This document shows positions 1 to 6,430 of a DNA stretch of 9,165 bases, piece after piece. The DNA is from Rubrivivax sp. GTDB lineage: Bacteria; Pseudomonadota; Gammaproteobacteria; Burkholderiales; Burkholderiaceae_C. Made by a program: the position numbers and the translations under genes. Numbering within the stretch: position 1 is the first letter of the stretch; the number at the start of each line of letters is the position of its first letter. Under the pieces are notes generated by a model, which worked only from the letters and a program-made list of their open reading frames with translations, made no database searches and was not told the origin of the DNA. The stretch spans positions 1-9,165 of the forward strand of contig JAUYAJ010000138.1 in the NCBI GenBank assembly GCA_030693565.1, read 5' to 3'.

Positions 1-21
1 GACACGCCGCTGGTGCAGTAA
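1..21 (+). CDS. Possible 3' end of an upstream gene (6 codons plus stop)
   Basis: Frame 1 reads Asp-Thr-Pro-Leu-Val-Gln and then TAA at 19-21. It would be the tail of a plus-strand gene that starts outside the window. Six codons cannot identify a product. The only support is an open frame from base 1 to a stop, followed by about 150 bp of non-coding sequence containing a plausible promoter. It could be chance. Confidence 0.22.
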   Translation, partial: DTPLVQ

Positions 22-66
22 CAAGGGCTGCGGGGCGGTGTGATCCCGGGGGCGAAAGGCCCAGGT

Positions 67-108
67 TTGCGTTGCGTCAAGCCCGCACCGGCAGCGCGTC
101 CCTAGTCT
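67..108 (+). promoter_or_regulatory. Candidate FNR/NnrR/Dnr-type promoter for the nitronate monooxygenase-nnrS operon
   Basis: The 14-bp dyad TTGCG-TTGC-GTCAA occupies 67-80. It has the TTG...CAA frame of FNR/CRP-family boxes (FNR consensus TTGAT-N4-ATCAA; NnrR-type sites often begin TTGCG). A -10-like hexamer TAGTCT lies at 103-108, exactly 22 nt after the box. That is the spacing of a class II promoter with the box centred near -41.5, and it predicts a start of transcription near 115. The -10 match is weak (3 of 6). Family knowledge supports control of nnrS by NO-sensing FNR-family regulators. The link to this site is inference. Confidence 0.5.
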
Positions 109-172
109 GCGCGCACCCGGAGCACTGTCTTCGTCACCGAGCCCTGGCCGCGCCGACGGCGCGCCTTCGACC

Positions 173-1396
173 ATGCACGCAGCACTCAAAGCTTTTGATC
201 CCGTTCCCGAACCCGACCTGCTGACCCGGCTGCAGGGCCTGCAGCCGCTCAAGCTGCTGGGGCGCACGCTGCTGCCCATCGTGCAAGGCGGCATGGGGGT
301 TGGCGTGTCGGCGCACCGGCTGGCTGGCAGCGTGGCGCGCCTGGGTGCCATCGGCACGATTTCGTCGGTCGACCTGCGGCGCCTGCACCCCGACCTGATG
401 GAGCGCACCGGCCACCTGCGCGTCGGGCCAACCGCCAAGCGCGAGATCGACGCCGCCAACCTCGAAGCGCTGGCACGTGAGATCCACGCCGCGCGCCGGC
501 TCTCGGCCGGTTTCGGCCTGCTGGCGGTGAACGTGATGCGCGCGGTCGGCGAGTACGCCGCGTCGGTCAAGCGGGCGCTGGAATGTGGCATCGACGCCAT
601 CGTCGTCGGCGCCGGGCTGCCGCTGGACTTGCCCGACCTGGCGCGTGAACACCCGGGCGTCGCGCTCGTGCCCATCTTGTCCGACGCGCGCGGCGTCGCG
701 CTGCTGGTGAAGAAGTGGCAGCGCAAGCAGCGCCTGCCCGACGCCATCGTCATCGAACACCCGCGGCTGGCCGGCGGCCACTTGGGCGCGGCGCGCATCG
801 CCGACCTGAACGACCCGCGCTTCGACTTCGAGAACGTGATCCCGCAGTCGCTGGCCTTTCTGCGCGAAGCCGGCATCGAGCGCGAAGTGCCTTTGATCGC
901 CGCCGGCGGCATTCGCAGCTTTGAGGACATCCAGCGCCTGCAGTCGCTGGGCGCGGCCGCGGTGCAACTGGGCACGCCGTTTGCCGTCACCGAAGAGTGC
1001 GACGCGCACGCCGAGTTCAAACGCGTGCTGGCCGAAGCGCGCGACGAAGACATCGTCGAGTTCGTCAGCGTTGCCGGGCTGCCGGCGCGCGCCGTCGCCA
1101 CGCCCTGGCTGCGCAACTACCTGGCGGCCGAACCCAGGCTGCAGGCCGTGGCCCATGTGAAACCGCGCTGCACGCTGGCCTTCGACTGCCTGGCCCAGTG
1201 CGGCCTGCGCGACGGGCTGCCGGGCTGGGGCCAGTTCTGCATCGACACCCAGCTCGCCGCCGGCCTGCGCGGCGACGTGAAAAAAGGCTTGTTCTTCCGC
1301 GGCGCCGGCGCCTTGCCTTTCGGGCAGCGCATTGCCAGCGTGCGTGAATTGCTGGAGCGGCTGCTCACACCGGGGCTGCCCGCGCCTGCGTTCTGA
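173..1396 (+). CDS. Nitronate monooxygenase / 2-nitropropane dioxygenase family flavoenzyme
   Basis: This 407-aa soluble FMN-dependent TIM-barrel protein belongs to the 2-nitropropane dioxygenase (nitronate monooxygenase, NPD) family. Such enzymes oxidise alkyl nitronates or act as NAD(P)H-dependent flavin oxidoreductases. The N-terminal barrel strand PIVQGGMG is at residues 35-42. GAG is at 146-148. AGGHLG at 200-205 holds the histidine (His203) equivalent to the catalytic one in class I enzymes. The FMN-phosphate loop AAGGIRS is at 243-249, followed by GAAAVQLGTPF at 260-270. A C-terminal part beyond the core barrel carries cysteines 333, 339, 343 and 356, a pattern I associate with a distinct subgroup of this family. 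The ATG at 173 has no clear Shine-Dalgarno but gives a normal N-terminus before the barrel. It lies just upstream of nnrS and is probably co-transcribed, which suggests a role in nitrogen-oxide or nitro-compound detoxification. The exact substrate cannot be read from the sequence. Confidence 0.88.
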   Translation: MHAALKAFDPVPEPDLLTRLQGLQPLKLLGRTLLPIVQGGMGVGVSAHRLAGSVARLGAIGTISSVDLRRLHPDLMERTGHLRVGPTAKREIDAANLEALAREIHAARRLSAGFGLLAVNVMRAVGEYAASVKRALECGIDAIVVGAGLPLDLPDLAREHPGVALVPILSDARGVALLVKKWQRKQRLPDAIVIEHPRLAGGHLGAARIADLNDPRFDFENVIPQSLAFLREAGIEREVPLIAAGGIRSFEDIQRLQSLGAAAVQLGTPFAVTEECDAHAEFKRVLAEARDEDIVEFVSVAGLPARAVATPWLRNYLAAEPRLQAVAHVKPRCTLAFDCLAQCGLRDGLPGWGQFCIDTQLAAGLRGDVKKGLFFRGAGALPFGQRIASVRELLERLLTPGLPAPAF

Positions 1397-1409
1397 ATGC
1401 CGGGCCGAG

Positions 1410-2708
1410 ATGACAAAACCGCTTTCGGGCCAACCGGCAGGCCCCGTGCCGGCAGCGCCTGAGAGCAGCACAAGCTGGCGTTTCGGCCGCCTGCTGAGCG
1501 CGCCGCACCGCCTGGGCTTCATGGCCGGGGCGCTGATGCTCGCGCTCAGCGCGCTGTGGTGGGCCGCGGTGCTGGCGCTGCGCCAGTTTGCGCCCGGCCT
1601 GGCCTGGGCGGTGCCGCCGTCGCTGGGCCACGGCTTGTTGATGGCGCTGGGCTTCACGCCGTTTTTCATCGTCGGCTTCCTGTTCACCGCCGGGCCGCGC
1701 TGGTTGGGCCAGCCCGAGGTGGCCGCGCGCAACCTGCTCGTGCCGGTGCTCGCCCTGCTGGCGGGCTGGATGCTGGTGCTGCCTGGCCTGACTCTGGCGG
1801 CCGGCCTGGCTGCGGCCGGGATGGCGCTGGTCGCGCTGGGCTGGGCCGCGCTGTGCCTGCATTTCAGCCGCCTGCTGCTCACCAGCCGGGCCACCGACCG
1901 GCTGCACGCCAGCCTGGTGGCGCTGGCAGCCTGGGTCGGCGTGCTGGCGATGGCGCTGGCCGCCGCCGCGCTGCTGCGCGGTGACACAACGCTGCTGCGC
2001 GCCGCCACGCAGCTGGCGCTGTGGGGTTTTGTCGCGCCGGTGTTCGCCGCTGTCTCGCACCGCATGATCCCGTTCTTCAGCGCCAGCGCCTTGCCCTTTC
2101 TGGACGCCTGGCGGCCGACCTGGCTCCTGTGGACGCTGATGGCCGTGCTGTGGCTGGAAGCGGCGTTCGCGCTCGCCGAGCTGTGGTGGTGGCCGCTGCC
2201 AGCGGCGCTGCGCTGGGCGCAAGTGGCCTTCGAGGCGCCTGCCGCGGCGCTGCTGCTGTGGCTGGCGCTGCGCTGGGGCCTGGTGCAAAGCCTGCGCATC
2301 CGGCTGCTGGCCATGCTGCACGGTGGCTTCGTCTGGCTCGGCCTGGCGCTGGCGCTGGCCGCGCTGTCGCACGCGCTGATGGCGGCCACTGGGGGCGCCA
2401 TGTCGCTCGGTCTGGCGCCACTGCACGCGATGACGATGGGCTACCTGGGCGCCACGCTGTTCGCGATGGCCACGCGGGTCAGCGCCGGCCACAGTGGGCG
2501 CCCGCTGGCGGCCGACAACCCGGCCTGGGCTTTGTACTGGGTGCTGCAGACGGCGGTGCTGCTGCGTGTGGTGGCGGCCGTGTGGCCCGCAGCCAGCACT
2601 GTCTTGACCTGGGCGGCGCTGCTGGCCTGGGCGATGGCGGTGGTGGGCTGGGCGCTGCGCTACGGCAGCTGGTTCGGCCGGCCACGCGCCGACGGCAGGC
2701 CGGGCTGA
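1410..2708 (+). CDS. nnrS: NnrS family membrane protein (nitric oxide stress/denitrification)
   Basis: This 432-aa, strongly hydrophobic protein has about twelve predicted membrane segments, typical of NnrS. NnrS is a haem- and copper-containing inner-membrane protein linked to NO metabolism and resistance to nitrosative stress. Recognisable family motifs are APHR (His33), GH at 73-74 followed by GFLFTAGPRW at 89-98, SHRMIPFF at 216-223, LHGG at 303-306, PLHAMTMGYLG at 337-347 and RVSAGHSGRPL at 356-366. The conserved histidines 33, 74, 217, 304, 339 and 361 are potential metal or haem ligands. The frame is open from an ATG at 1332, but that start would overlap the preceding gene by 65 bp and add a cysteine/arginine-rich leader. 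The ATG at 1410, 13 nt after the upstream stop, is preferred although its ribosome site is weak. It is the second gene of the operon and is followed 7 nt later by a strong hairpin. Confidence 0.9.
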   Translation: MTKPLSGQPAGPVPAAPESSTSWRFGRLLSAPHRLGFMAGALMLALSALWWAAVLALRQFAPGLAWAVPPSLGHGLLMALGFTPFFIVGFLFTAGPRWLGQPEVAARNLLVPVLALLAGWMLVLPGLTLAAGLAAAGMALVALGWAALCLHFSRLLLTSRATDRLHASLVALAAWVGVLAMALAAAALLRGDTTLLRAATQLALWGFVAPVFAAVSHRMIPFFSASALPFLDAWRPTWLLWTLMAVLWLEAAFALAELWWWPLPAALRWAQVAFEAPAAALLLWLALRWGLVQSLRIRLLAMLHGGFVWLGLALALAALSHALMAATGGAMSLGLAPLHAMTMGYLGATLFAMATRVSAGHSGRPLAADNPAWALYWVLQTAVLLRVVAAVWPAASTVLTWAALLAWAMAVVGWALRYGSWFGRPRADGRPG

Positions 2709-2715
2709 AATGCAC

Positions 2716-2743
2716 GAAGGCCCCTGCAAACGCAGGGGCCTTC
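2716..2743. terminator. Perfect 12-bp hairpin, probable bidirectional terminator
   Basis: GAAGGCCCCTGC (2716-2727) and GCAGGGGCCTTC (2732-2743) form a perfect 12-bp stem with an AAAC tetraloop. It begins 7 nt after the nnrS stop and lies 65 nt beyond the stop of the convergent chemoreceptor gene. There is no long T tract. The minus-strand side is followed by a short TTT within GTGCATTTC, and the plus side by TT only as part of a second GGGGCCTT copy (2744-2751). Its position between convergent operons supports a terminator serving both directions. Confidence 0.65.
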
Positions 2744-2807
2744 GGGGCCTTACCCGGCCGCGCTTATCAAAGCGCGGCAGGCGGGCGGCTGGCGGGAGTC
2801 GCCAGGG

Positions 2808-4532
2808 TCAGAAGCTTTCCCAGTCGCTGCCGCCTTGCGCGGCCGGCGCTGCTGCCGTCGGCGCCTTGGCCTTGGCGATCACCGCCTTGGTTGCGGCCTT
2901 GGGTTGCAGCTGCGCCGCAGGCTTGGCGGGCACCGGGGCGCGGTAAGCCGCGGCTGCGACCACAGGCGTGTCCTGCGCGCCGTGAGAGAGCCTGAACACC
3001 GACACCGCCTGCACCAGTTGCAGCGCTTGCTGCTTCAGGCTCTCGGCGGCAGCGGCGCTTTCTTCCACCAGCGCGGCGTTTTGCTGCGTCGCCTGGTCCA
3101 TCAAGGTGACGGCCTGGCCGACCTGCGCGACACCGGCGTTCTGCTCGGTGCTGGCGGCGCTGATTTCGCCCATGATGTCGGTCACGCGGCGGATCGAGCT
3201 GACGATCTCGGTCATCGTCACGCCGGCCTGGTCGACCAGCGCCGTGCCTTGCTCGACGCGCTCGACGCTGGCGTTGATCAAGCCCTTGATCTCCTTGGCC
3301 GCCTCGGCGCTGCGCTGCGCCAGGCTGCGCACTTCGCTGGCCACCACGGCAAAGCCGCGCCCTTGCTCGCCGGCGCGCGCCGCTTCCACCGCGGCGTTCA
3401 AGGCCAAGATGTTGGTCTGGAAAGCAATGCCGTCGATGACGCTGATGATGTCGGCGATCTTCTTGCTGCTGTCGTTGATGCCCTTCATCGTCTCGACCAC
3501 CTGGCTGACGACTTCGCCGCCCTGGATAGCGACGGTGGAGGCGCCTTGGGCGAGCTGGTTGGCTTGCTTGGCGTTGTCGGCGTTCTGGCGCACGGTTGAG
3601 CCCAGCTCTTCCATCGACGCGGCGGTTTCCTGCAGCGCACTGGCCTGCTGCTCGGTGCGGCTGGACAGGTCCTGGTTGCCCTGGGCGATCTGCGCGCTGG
3701 CGGTGGCCACGCTTTCGGAGTTCTGGCGCACATCGCCGACGATGCGAGTCAGGTTGTCCTTCATGTTGGACAGCGCGCCGAGCAGCTGCGCGGTCTCGTC
3801 CTTGCCTTCGCTGCTGAGGTCCACCGTCAGGTCGCCTTCGGCGACGCGGCCGGCGGCGTCCTTGGCACGGTTGATCGGCTGCGTGATCGAGCGCGTGATG
3901 CCCCAGGCCAGCAGGGCGCCGAGCAACAGCGCCGCGGCGGCGACGGCAGCGGTGACGAGGTAGGTGCGGCGCTCGAGCTGCGTGGCTTCGCTATCGGCCT
4001 TGTCGGCCAGCACGCCCTGCAGGTCCATCAGTTCCTCCAACGTCTTTCCGACGGCTGGCGCCAGTTTGCCGATCCCTTCCCGGTAGAGGCGCTCTGCCTC
4101 CGGGCGGTTGCCCGCGCGGATTGCGTCGCGCGTGGGCAGCAGGCCCTGCTTCACATAGACGCCGCGCGCCTCGGCGAGTGTCGCGGCGAGCTTCTTCTCC
4201 TCGTCCGTGAGGGAGGTGGCCATGTAGGCATCAAAATACTTGCCGATCTTCTCGAGGTTGGCGCGCAGCTCGGTGTCGCGCTTCTCGATGTTGGCCGGTT
4301 CCGGGTGCAGCATCATGTCCATCACCAGCACGCGGTTGCGCTGCATCAGGCCGTTGATCGCGCCCATGTACTGCAGCGGCTTGACGTTGTTCTTGTAAAT
4401 GTCTTCCAGGGCGCCATGCATGCGATCGGTGTTGACGGCACCGAAGGCGGCGATGCCGCACAGCAGCGCCAGGATGACGGCAAAGGACGCTCCCAGGCGG
4501 GTGCCGATGCGAAGATTGGTGAAGAAGTTCAT
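2808..4532 (-). CDS. Methyl-accepting chemotaxis protein (Tsr-like, with C-terminal pentapeptide)
   Basis: This 574-aa transmembrane chemoreceptor senses a ligand in the periplasm and controls the CheA kinase through CheW. TM1 is at about residues 13-33. A mostly helical periplasmic domain of the four-helix-bundle type follows at 34-190, then TM2 at about 191-211, HAMP at about 212-264 and the cytoplasmic signalling coiled coil at about 270-515. The highly conserved hairpin tip (IDGIAFQTNILALNAAVEAA, then ARAGEQGRGFAVVASEVR) spans 366-402. QQASALQETAASMEEL (295-310) lies in a typical methylation helix. An Ala/Pro/Lys-rich linker (about 522-568) ends in DWESF (570-574), which resembles the NWETF tether that binds CheR/CheB in Tsr and Tar. 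An AAGG ribosome site precedes the ATG. It starts 36 bp after cheW and is surely co-transcribed with it. The ligand is unknown. Confidence 0.95.
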   Translation of the reverse strand: MNFFTNLRIGTRLGASFAVILALLCGIAAFGAVNTDRMHGALEDIYKNNVKPLQYMGAINGLMQRNRVLVMDMMLHPEPANIEKRDTELRANLEKIGKYFDAYMATSLTDEEKKLAATLAEARGVYVKQGLLPTRDAIRAGNRPEAERLYREGIGKLAPAVGKTLEELMDLQGVLADKADSEATQLERRTYLVTAAVAAAALLLGALLAWGITRSITQPINRAKDAAGRVAEGDLTVDLSSEGKDETAQLLGALSNMKDNLTRIVGDVRQNSESVATASAQIAQGNQDLSSRTEQQASALQETAASMEELGSTVRQNADNAKQANQLAQGASTVAIQGGEVVSQVVETMKGINDSSKKIADIISVIDGIAFQTNILALNAAVEAARAGEQGRGFAVVASEVRSLAQRSAEAAKEIKGLINASVERVEQGTALVDQAGVTMTEIVSSIRRVTDIMGEISAASTEQNAGVAQVGQAVTLMDQATQQNAALVEESAAAAESLKQQALQLVQAVSVFRLSHGAQDTPVVAAAAYRAPVPAKPAAQLQPKAATKAVIAKAKAPTAAAPAAQGGSDWESF

Positions 4533-4568
4533 GGTGAGCCTTGTCAGGTGTGTTCGGGATTGGACGGT

Positions 4569-5105
4569 TCAGTGCAGGGCTTGCTCGACCAGCCCCATCT
4601 CGGCGCCGGTCATGAGTTTTTCGATGTCGACCAGGATCAGCATGCGCTGCCTGTCGTCGAGCTGCAAAGTGGCAATGCCCGTGATGAATTCGGTGTCGAC
4701 GACGCTGCTGAACTCGGGCGCCGGCTTGATCTGGTCGCTGGCGAGCTGAACCACGTCGCTGACCGAATCGACGACAGCACCGACGACTCGGTCGGCGACG
4801 TTGAGGATCACGGTGACGGTGGTGCCGTCATAGGCCACCTGGTCCATGCCGAACTTGAGCCGCAGGTCGACGATGGGCACGATCACGCCGCGCAGGTTGA
4901 CCACGCCTTTGATGAACGAAGGTGCATTGGCGATGCGGGTCGGCGGCTCGTAGCCGCGGATTTCCTGCACCTTCAGGATGTCGATGCCGTATTCCTCGGC
5001 GCCGAGCTTCAGGGTCAGGCATTCGCGGGCCTGCAGGGCGGCGGCGCGCGCTTGTGCGGCGGCGATCGGGGGAGCAGTGCTGGGGGTGATGTCGGTGGCG
5101 ATCAT
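4569..5105 (-). CDS. cheW: Chemotaxis coupling protein CheW
   Basis: This 178-aa cytoplasmic adaptor links chemoreceptors to the histidine kinase CheA. The CheW fold starts at about residue 28 (ECLTLKLGAEEYGIDILKVQEI) after a flexible, alanine-rich N-terminus. The signature block IKGVVNLRGVIVPIVDLRLK (65-84) matches the receptor- and kinase-binding core of E. coli CheW, including NLRG at 70-73. The segment VGAVVDSVSDVVQL (108-121) is also typical. It is the first gene before the chemoreceptor and the two form a transcription unit. Only 35 bp separate its ATG (5105) from the IS3 inverted repeat at 5141, so any native promoter, or an upstream gene such as cheA, has been separated from it. No clear Shine-Dalgarno precedes the ATG. 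Confidence 0.95.
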   Translation of the reverse strand: MIATDITPSTAPPIAAAQARAAALQARECLTLKLGAEEYGIDILKVQEIRGYEPPTRIANAPSFIKGVVNLRGVIVPIVDLRLKFGMDQVAYDGTTVTVILNVADRVVGAVVDSVSDVVQLASDQIKPAPEFSSVVDTEFITGIATLQLDDRQRMLILVDIEKLMTGAEMGLVEQALH

Positions 5106-5140
5106 GGTGTTTTTCGGCTGCGGCCACGAAGGCCGTCGTT

Positions 5141-5167
5141 TGACCTTGCCCCTGGAATCCGTATCCC
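5141..5167. repeat. IS3-element inverted repeat, orfB-side end
   Basis: It starts TGACCTTGCCCCTGG and ends CGTATCCC. It matches the reverse complement of 6404-6430 at 23 of 27 positions. The end lies 10 bp beyond the orfB stop region and 35 bp from the cheW start codon. Confidence 0.88.
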
Positions 5168-5177
5168 ATAGCTGGGC

Positions 5178-6074
5178 TCATGCACTGGCTTGCCGGGGTT
5201 GGTTGGCCAGCCAGTTTTCTTCGAACTGCATCGGGCTAACGTAGGCCAGCGTCGAGTGCAGTCGGGTTCGGTTGTACCAGAGCATCCAGGCGACGACTTC
5301 GTCCATGGCCTGGCGCCGGGTCTTGAATCGCTGCCCGTGCAGCCGCTCCACCTTCAACGACCCGAACAGCGTTTCGCTGCAGGCGTTGTCCCAGCAGTCG
5401 CCTCGACGGCTCATCGAGGCAGTGATGCCGTACTCGGTCAGCGCATCGCGGTAGTCCTTGCTGGCGTATTGGCTGCCCCGGTCGCTGTGGAAGATCACCC
5501 CGGCGTGCTTGCTCGGATGGCGCTTGAACCAGGCCATGCGCAGCGCGTCGATGACGATGTCGCGCGTCATGTCGAACCGCAGGCTCCAGCCGATCACCTG
5601 GCGGCTGAACAGGTCGATCACCACGGCCAGGAACAACCAGCCCTCGTCGGTGGCGATGTACGTGATGTCGCCCGCCCAGACCTTGTCGGGCTCGCTCACC
5701 GTGAACGCGCGGTTCAGCAGGTTGGGCGCAATCGGCAGGTCGTGATTGCTGTCGGTGGTGACCTTGAAGCGGCGCTTGCCCTTGGCGCGTATGCCATGCA
5801 GTTGCATGAGCTTCTGGACACGCTGCTTGCCCACGCGGATGCCCCTGGCCAGCAGTTCCTTCCACGTCCGCGGCCAGCCGTAGCCGCCGCGCGTCTCGGC
5901 ATGGATGGCCTTGATGTGCACCAGCAGCGCATCGTCGCTCAGATGGCGGCGCTGGGCATCGCTGGCACGGCGAACGAAGTGCTCGTGGTAGCCGGCCACG
6001 CTGACCTGCAGCACCCGGCACTGCACCGAGATCGGCCACACGCGCCGGTGGCGTTGGATGAAGGCGTACTTCAC
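5178..6074 (-). CDS. IS3-family transposase OrfB (DDE catalytic domain)
   Basis: This 298-aa protein is the catalytic part of the IS3 transposase, which cuts and joins DNA strands through a DDE integrase core. The acidic triad is visible: Asp136 (WAGDITYI), Asp198 (FHSDRGSQY) and Glu234 (ACSETLFGSLK). The second and third residues are 35 apart in the classical D-35-E spacing. An HTH_21-like N-terminal segment is at about 45-100, and the C-terminal YNRTRLHSTL motif is at 267-276. The independent start would be GTG at 6074-6072, overlapping the orfA stop (GTGA). It is probably made mainly as an OrfAB fusion by -1 frameshifting at GGGAAAA (6104-6110), because its frame stays open upstream of the GTG. 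The gene is intact and full length for the family. Confidence 0.95.
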   Translation of the reverse strand: MKYAFIQRHRRVWPISVQCRVLQVSVAGYHEHFVRRASDAQRRHLSDDALLVHIKAIHAETRGGYGWPRTWKELLARGIRVGKQRVQKLMQLHGIRAKGKRRFKVTTDSNHDLPIAPNLLNRAFTVSEPDKVWAGDITYIATDEGWLFLAVVIDLFSRQVIGWSLRFDMTRDIVIDALRMAWFKRHPSKHAGVIFHSDRGSQYASKDYRDALTEYGITASMSRRGDCWDNACSETLFGSLKVERLHGQRFKTRRQAMDEVVAWMLWYNRTRLHSTLAYVSPMQFEENWLANQPRQASA

Positions 6075-6110
6075 TTCGCTGCCTTTGCGAAGTACGCCGT
6101 CGCTTTTCCC
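6063..6110 (-). promoter_or_regulatory. Programmed -1 frameshift signal between orfA and orfB
   Basis: Read on the minus strand, orfA contains the slippery heptamer G GGA AAA in its reading frame (6110 to 6104), which has the X XXY YYZ form. A 5-nt spacer (6103-6099) is followed by a stem of GGCGTACTTC (6098-6089) and GAAGTACGCC (6072-6063), a perfect 10 bp. An alternative inner pairing CTTCGC/GCGAAG lies around an AAAGGCA loop. The orfB frame is open from the slip site onward, reading KSDGVLRKGSEVKYAF. The orfA stop and the orfB GTG lie inside the structure. Frameshifting at this place (the ILKKA position of related OrfA proteins) is typical of IS3 elements, though the usual A-rich AAAAAAG is here replaced by GGGAAAA. 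Confidence 0.7.
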
Positions 6111-6367
6111 AGGATGTCGCGCTCCATCTTCACGCGTGCCAGCTCGGCCCGAAGACGGCTGATCTCCATCTGCTCGGCGCTCACAGCCTTGCTGTCAACG
6201 CCAGTGAGCTTGCCGGCCCGGTGCGCCTTGACCCAGTTGAACAGCGTCTGATCCACCACGCCCAGCGTGCGGGCCGCAGCAGCGATGCTCTGGCCGCCTT
6301 CGACCAGCCGCACGGCCTCTTGCTTGAACTCGAGCGTATAGCGCGCCCTCGTCGTCGTCTTCGTCAT
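6071..6367 (-). CDS. IS3-family transposase OrfA (helix-turn-helix DNA-binding protein)
   Basis: This 98-aa protein recognises the IS ends. The N-terminal helix-turn-helix (RARYTLEFKQEAVRLVEGGQ, then SIAAAARTLGVVDQTLFNWV) spans about residues 8-47. A leucine-zipper-like coiled coil (EISRLRAELARVKMERDIL) follows at about 68-86. The ATG at 6367 is preferred over an in-frame start at 6403 because AAGGAG (6380-6375) sits 7 nt upstream of it, and the longer form would add 12 untypical residues. The stop overlaps the orfB GTG. The C-terminal residues ILGKATAYFAK contain the slippery codons GGA AAA, so a share of ribosomes should pass into orfB to give the full transposase. Confidence 0.93.
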   Translation of the reverse strand: MTKTTTRARYTLEFKQEAVRLVEGGQSIAAAARTLGVVDQTLFNWVKAHRAGKLTGVDSKAVSAEQMEISRLRAELARVKMERDILGKATAYFAKAAK

Positions 6368-6374
6368 TTCCGTT

Positions 6375-6380
6375 CTCCTT
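6375..6380 (-). promoter_or_regulatory. Ribosome binding site deciding the orfA start
   Basis: On the minus strand AAGGAG lies 7 nt before ATG 6367. No comparable site precedes the alternative start at 6403, so the shorter OrfA is favoured. Confidence 0.7.
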
Positions 6381-6403
6381 GCTTGGATTGAAACACTCAG
6401 CAA

Positions 6404-6430
6404 GGGATACGTTTTCCGGGGACAAGGTCA
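6404..6430. repeat. IS3-element inverted repeat, orfA-side end
   Basis: Read on the minus strand it starts TGACCTTGTCCCCGG and ends CGTATCCC, matching 5141-5167 at 23 of 27 positions. Its first three bases, TGA, serve as the stop codon of the interrupted IS91-type transposase frame. Confidence 0.88.

Larger units (their letters stand above)
5141..6430 (-). mobile_element. Complete IS3-family insertion sequence (1,290 bp)
   Basis: The element is bounded by 27-bp imperfect inverted repeats and holds two overlapping reading frames, orfA and orfB, plus a -1 frameshift signal. The ends begin 5'-TGACCTTG on both strands, consistent with the TG...CA termini of IS3 elements. Flanking triplets differ (GTT before 5141, GAC after 6430), so no 3-bp target duplication is visible. 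This suggests recombination or deletion after insertion, or an atypical event. Both genes and both ends look intact, so the element may still be active. One end separates cheW from its upstream DNA and the other interrupts an IS91-type transposase remnant. Confidence 0.9.

Noticed and set aside
1332..1409. Longer N-terminus for NnrS starting at 1332
   Set aside because: It would overlap the upstream gene and add a Cys/Arg-rich segment not fitting the family. The ATG at 1410 follows the upstream stop closely.
134..2401. 755-codon open frame on the minus strand opposite the nitronate monooxygenase and nnrS genes
   Set aside because: Its translation is low-complexity Ala/Arg/Gln/His-rich with no domain, while the plus strand carries two clear families. 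Long antisense frames are expected in GC-rich DNA.
1365..2729. 454-codon minus-strand frame rich in Gln, Arg and His opposite nnrS
   Set aside because: The composition is that of an antisense shadow of a Leu/Ala-rich membrane protein gene; there is no motif and no start signal.
5190..6251. 353-codon plus-strand frame across the IS3 element
   Set aside because: It is antisense to orfB, which has a complete DDE triad. The translation shows no recognisable domain.
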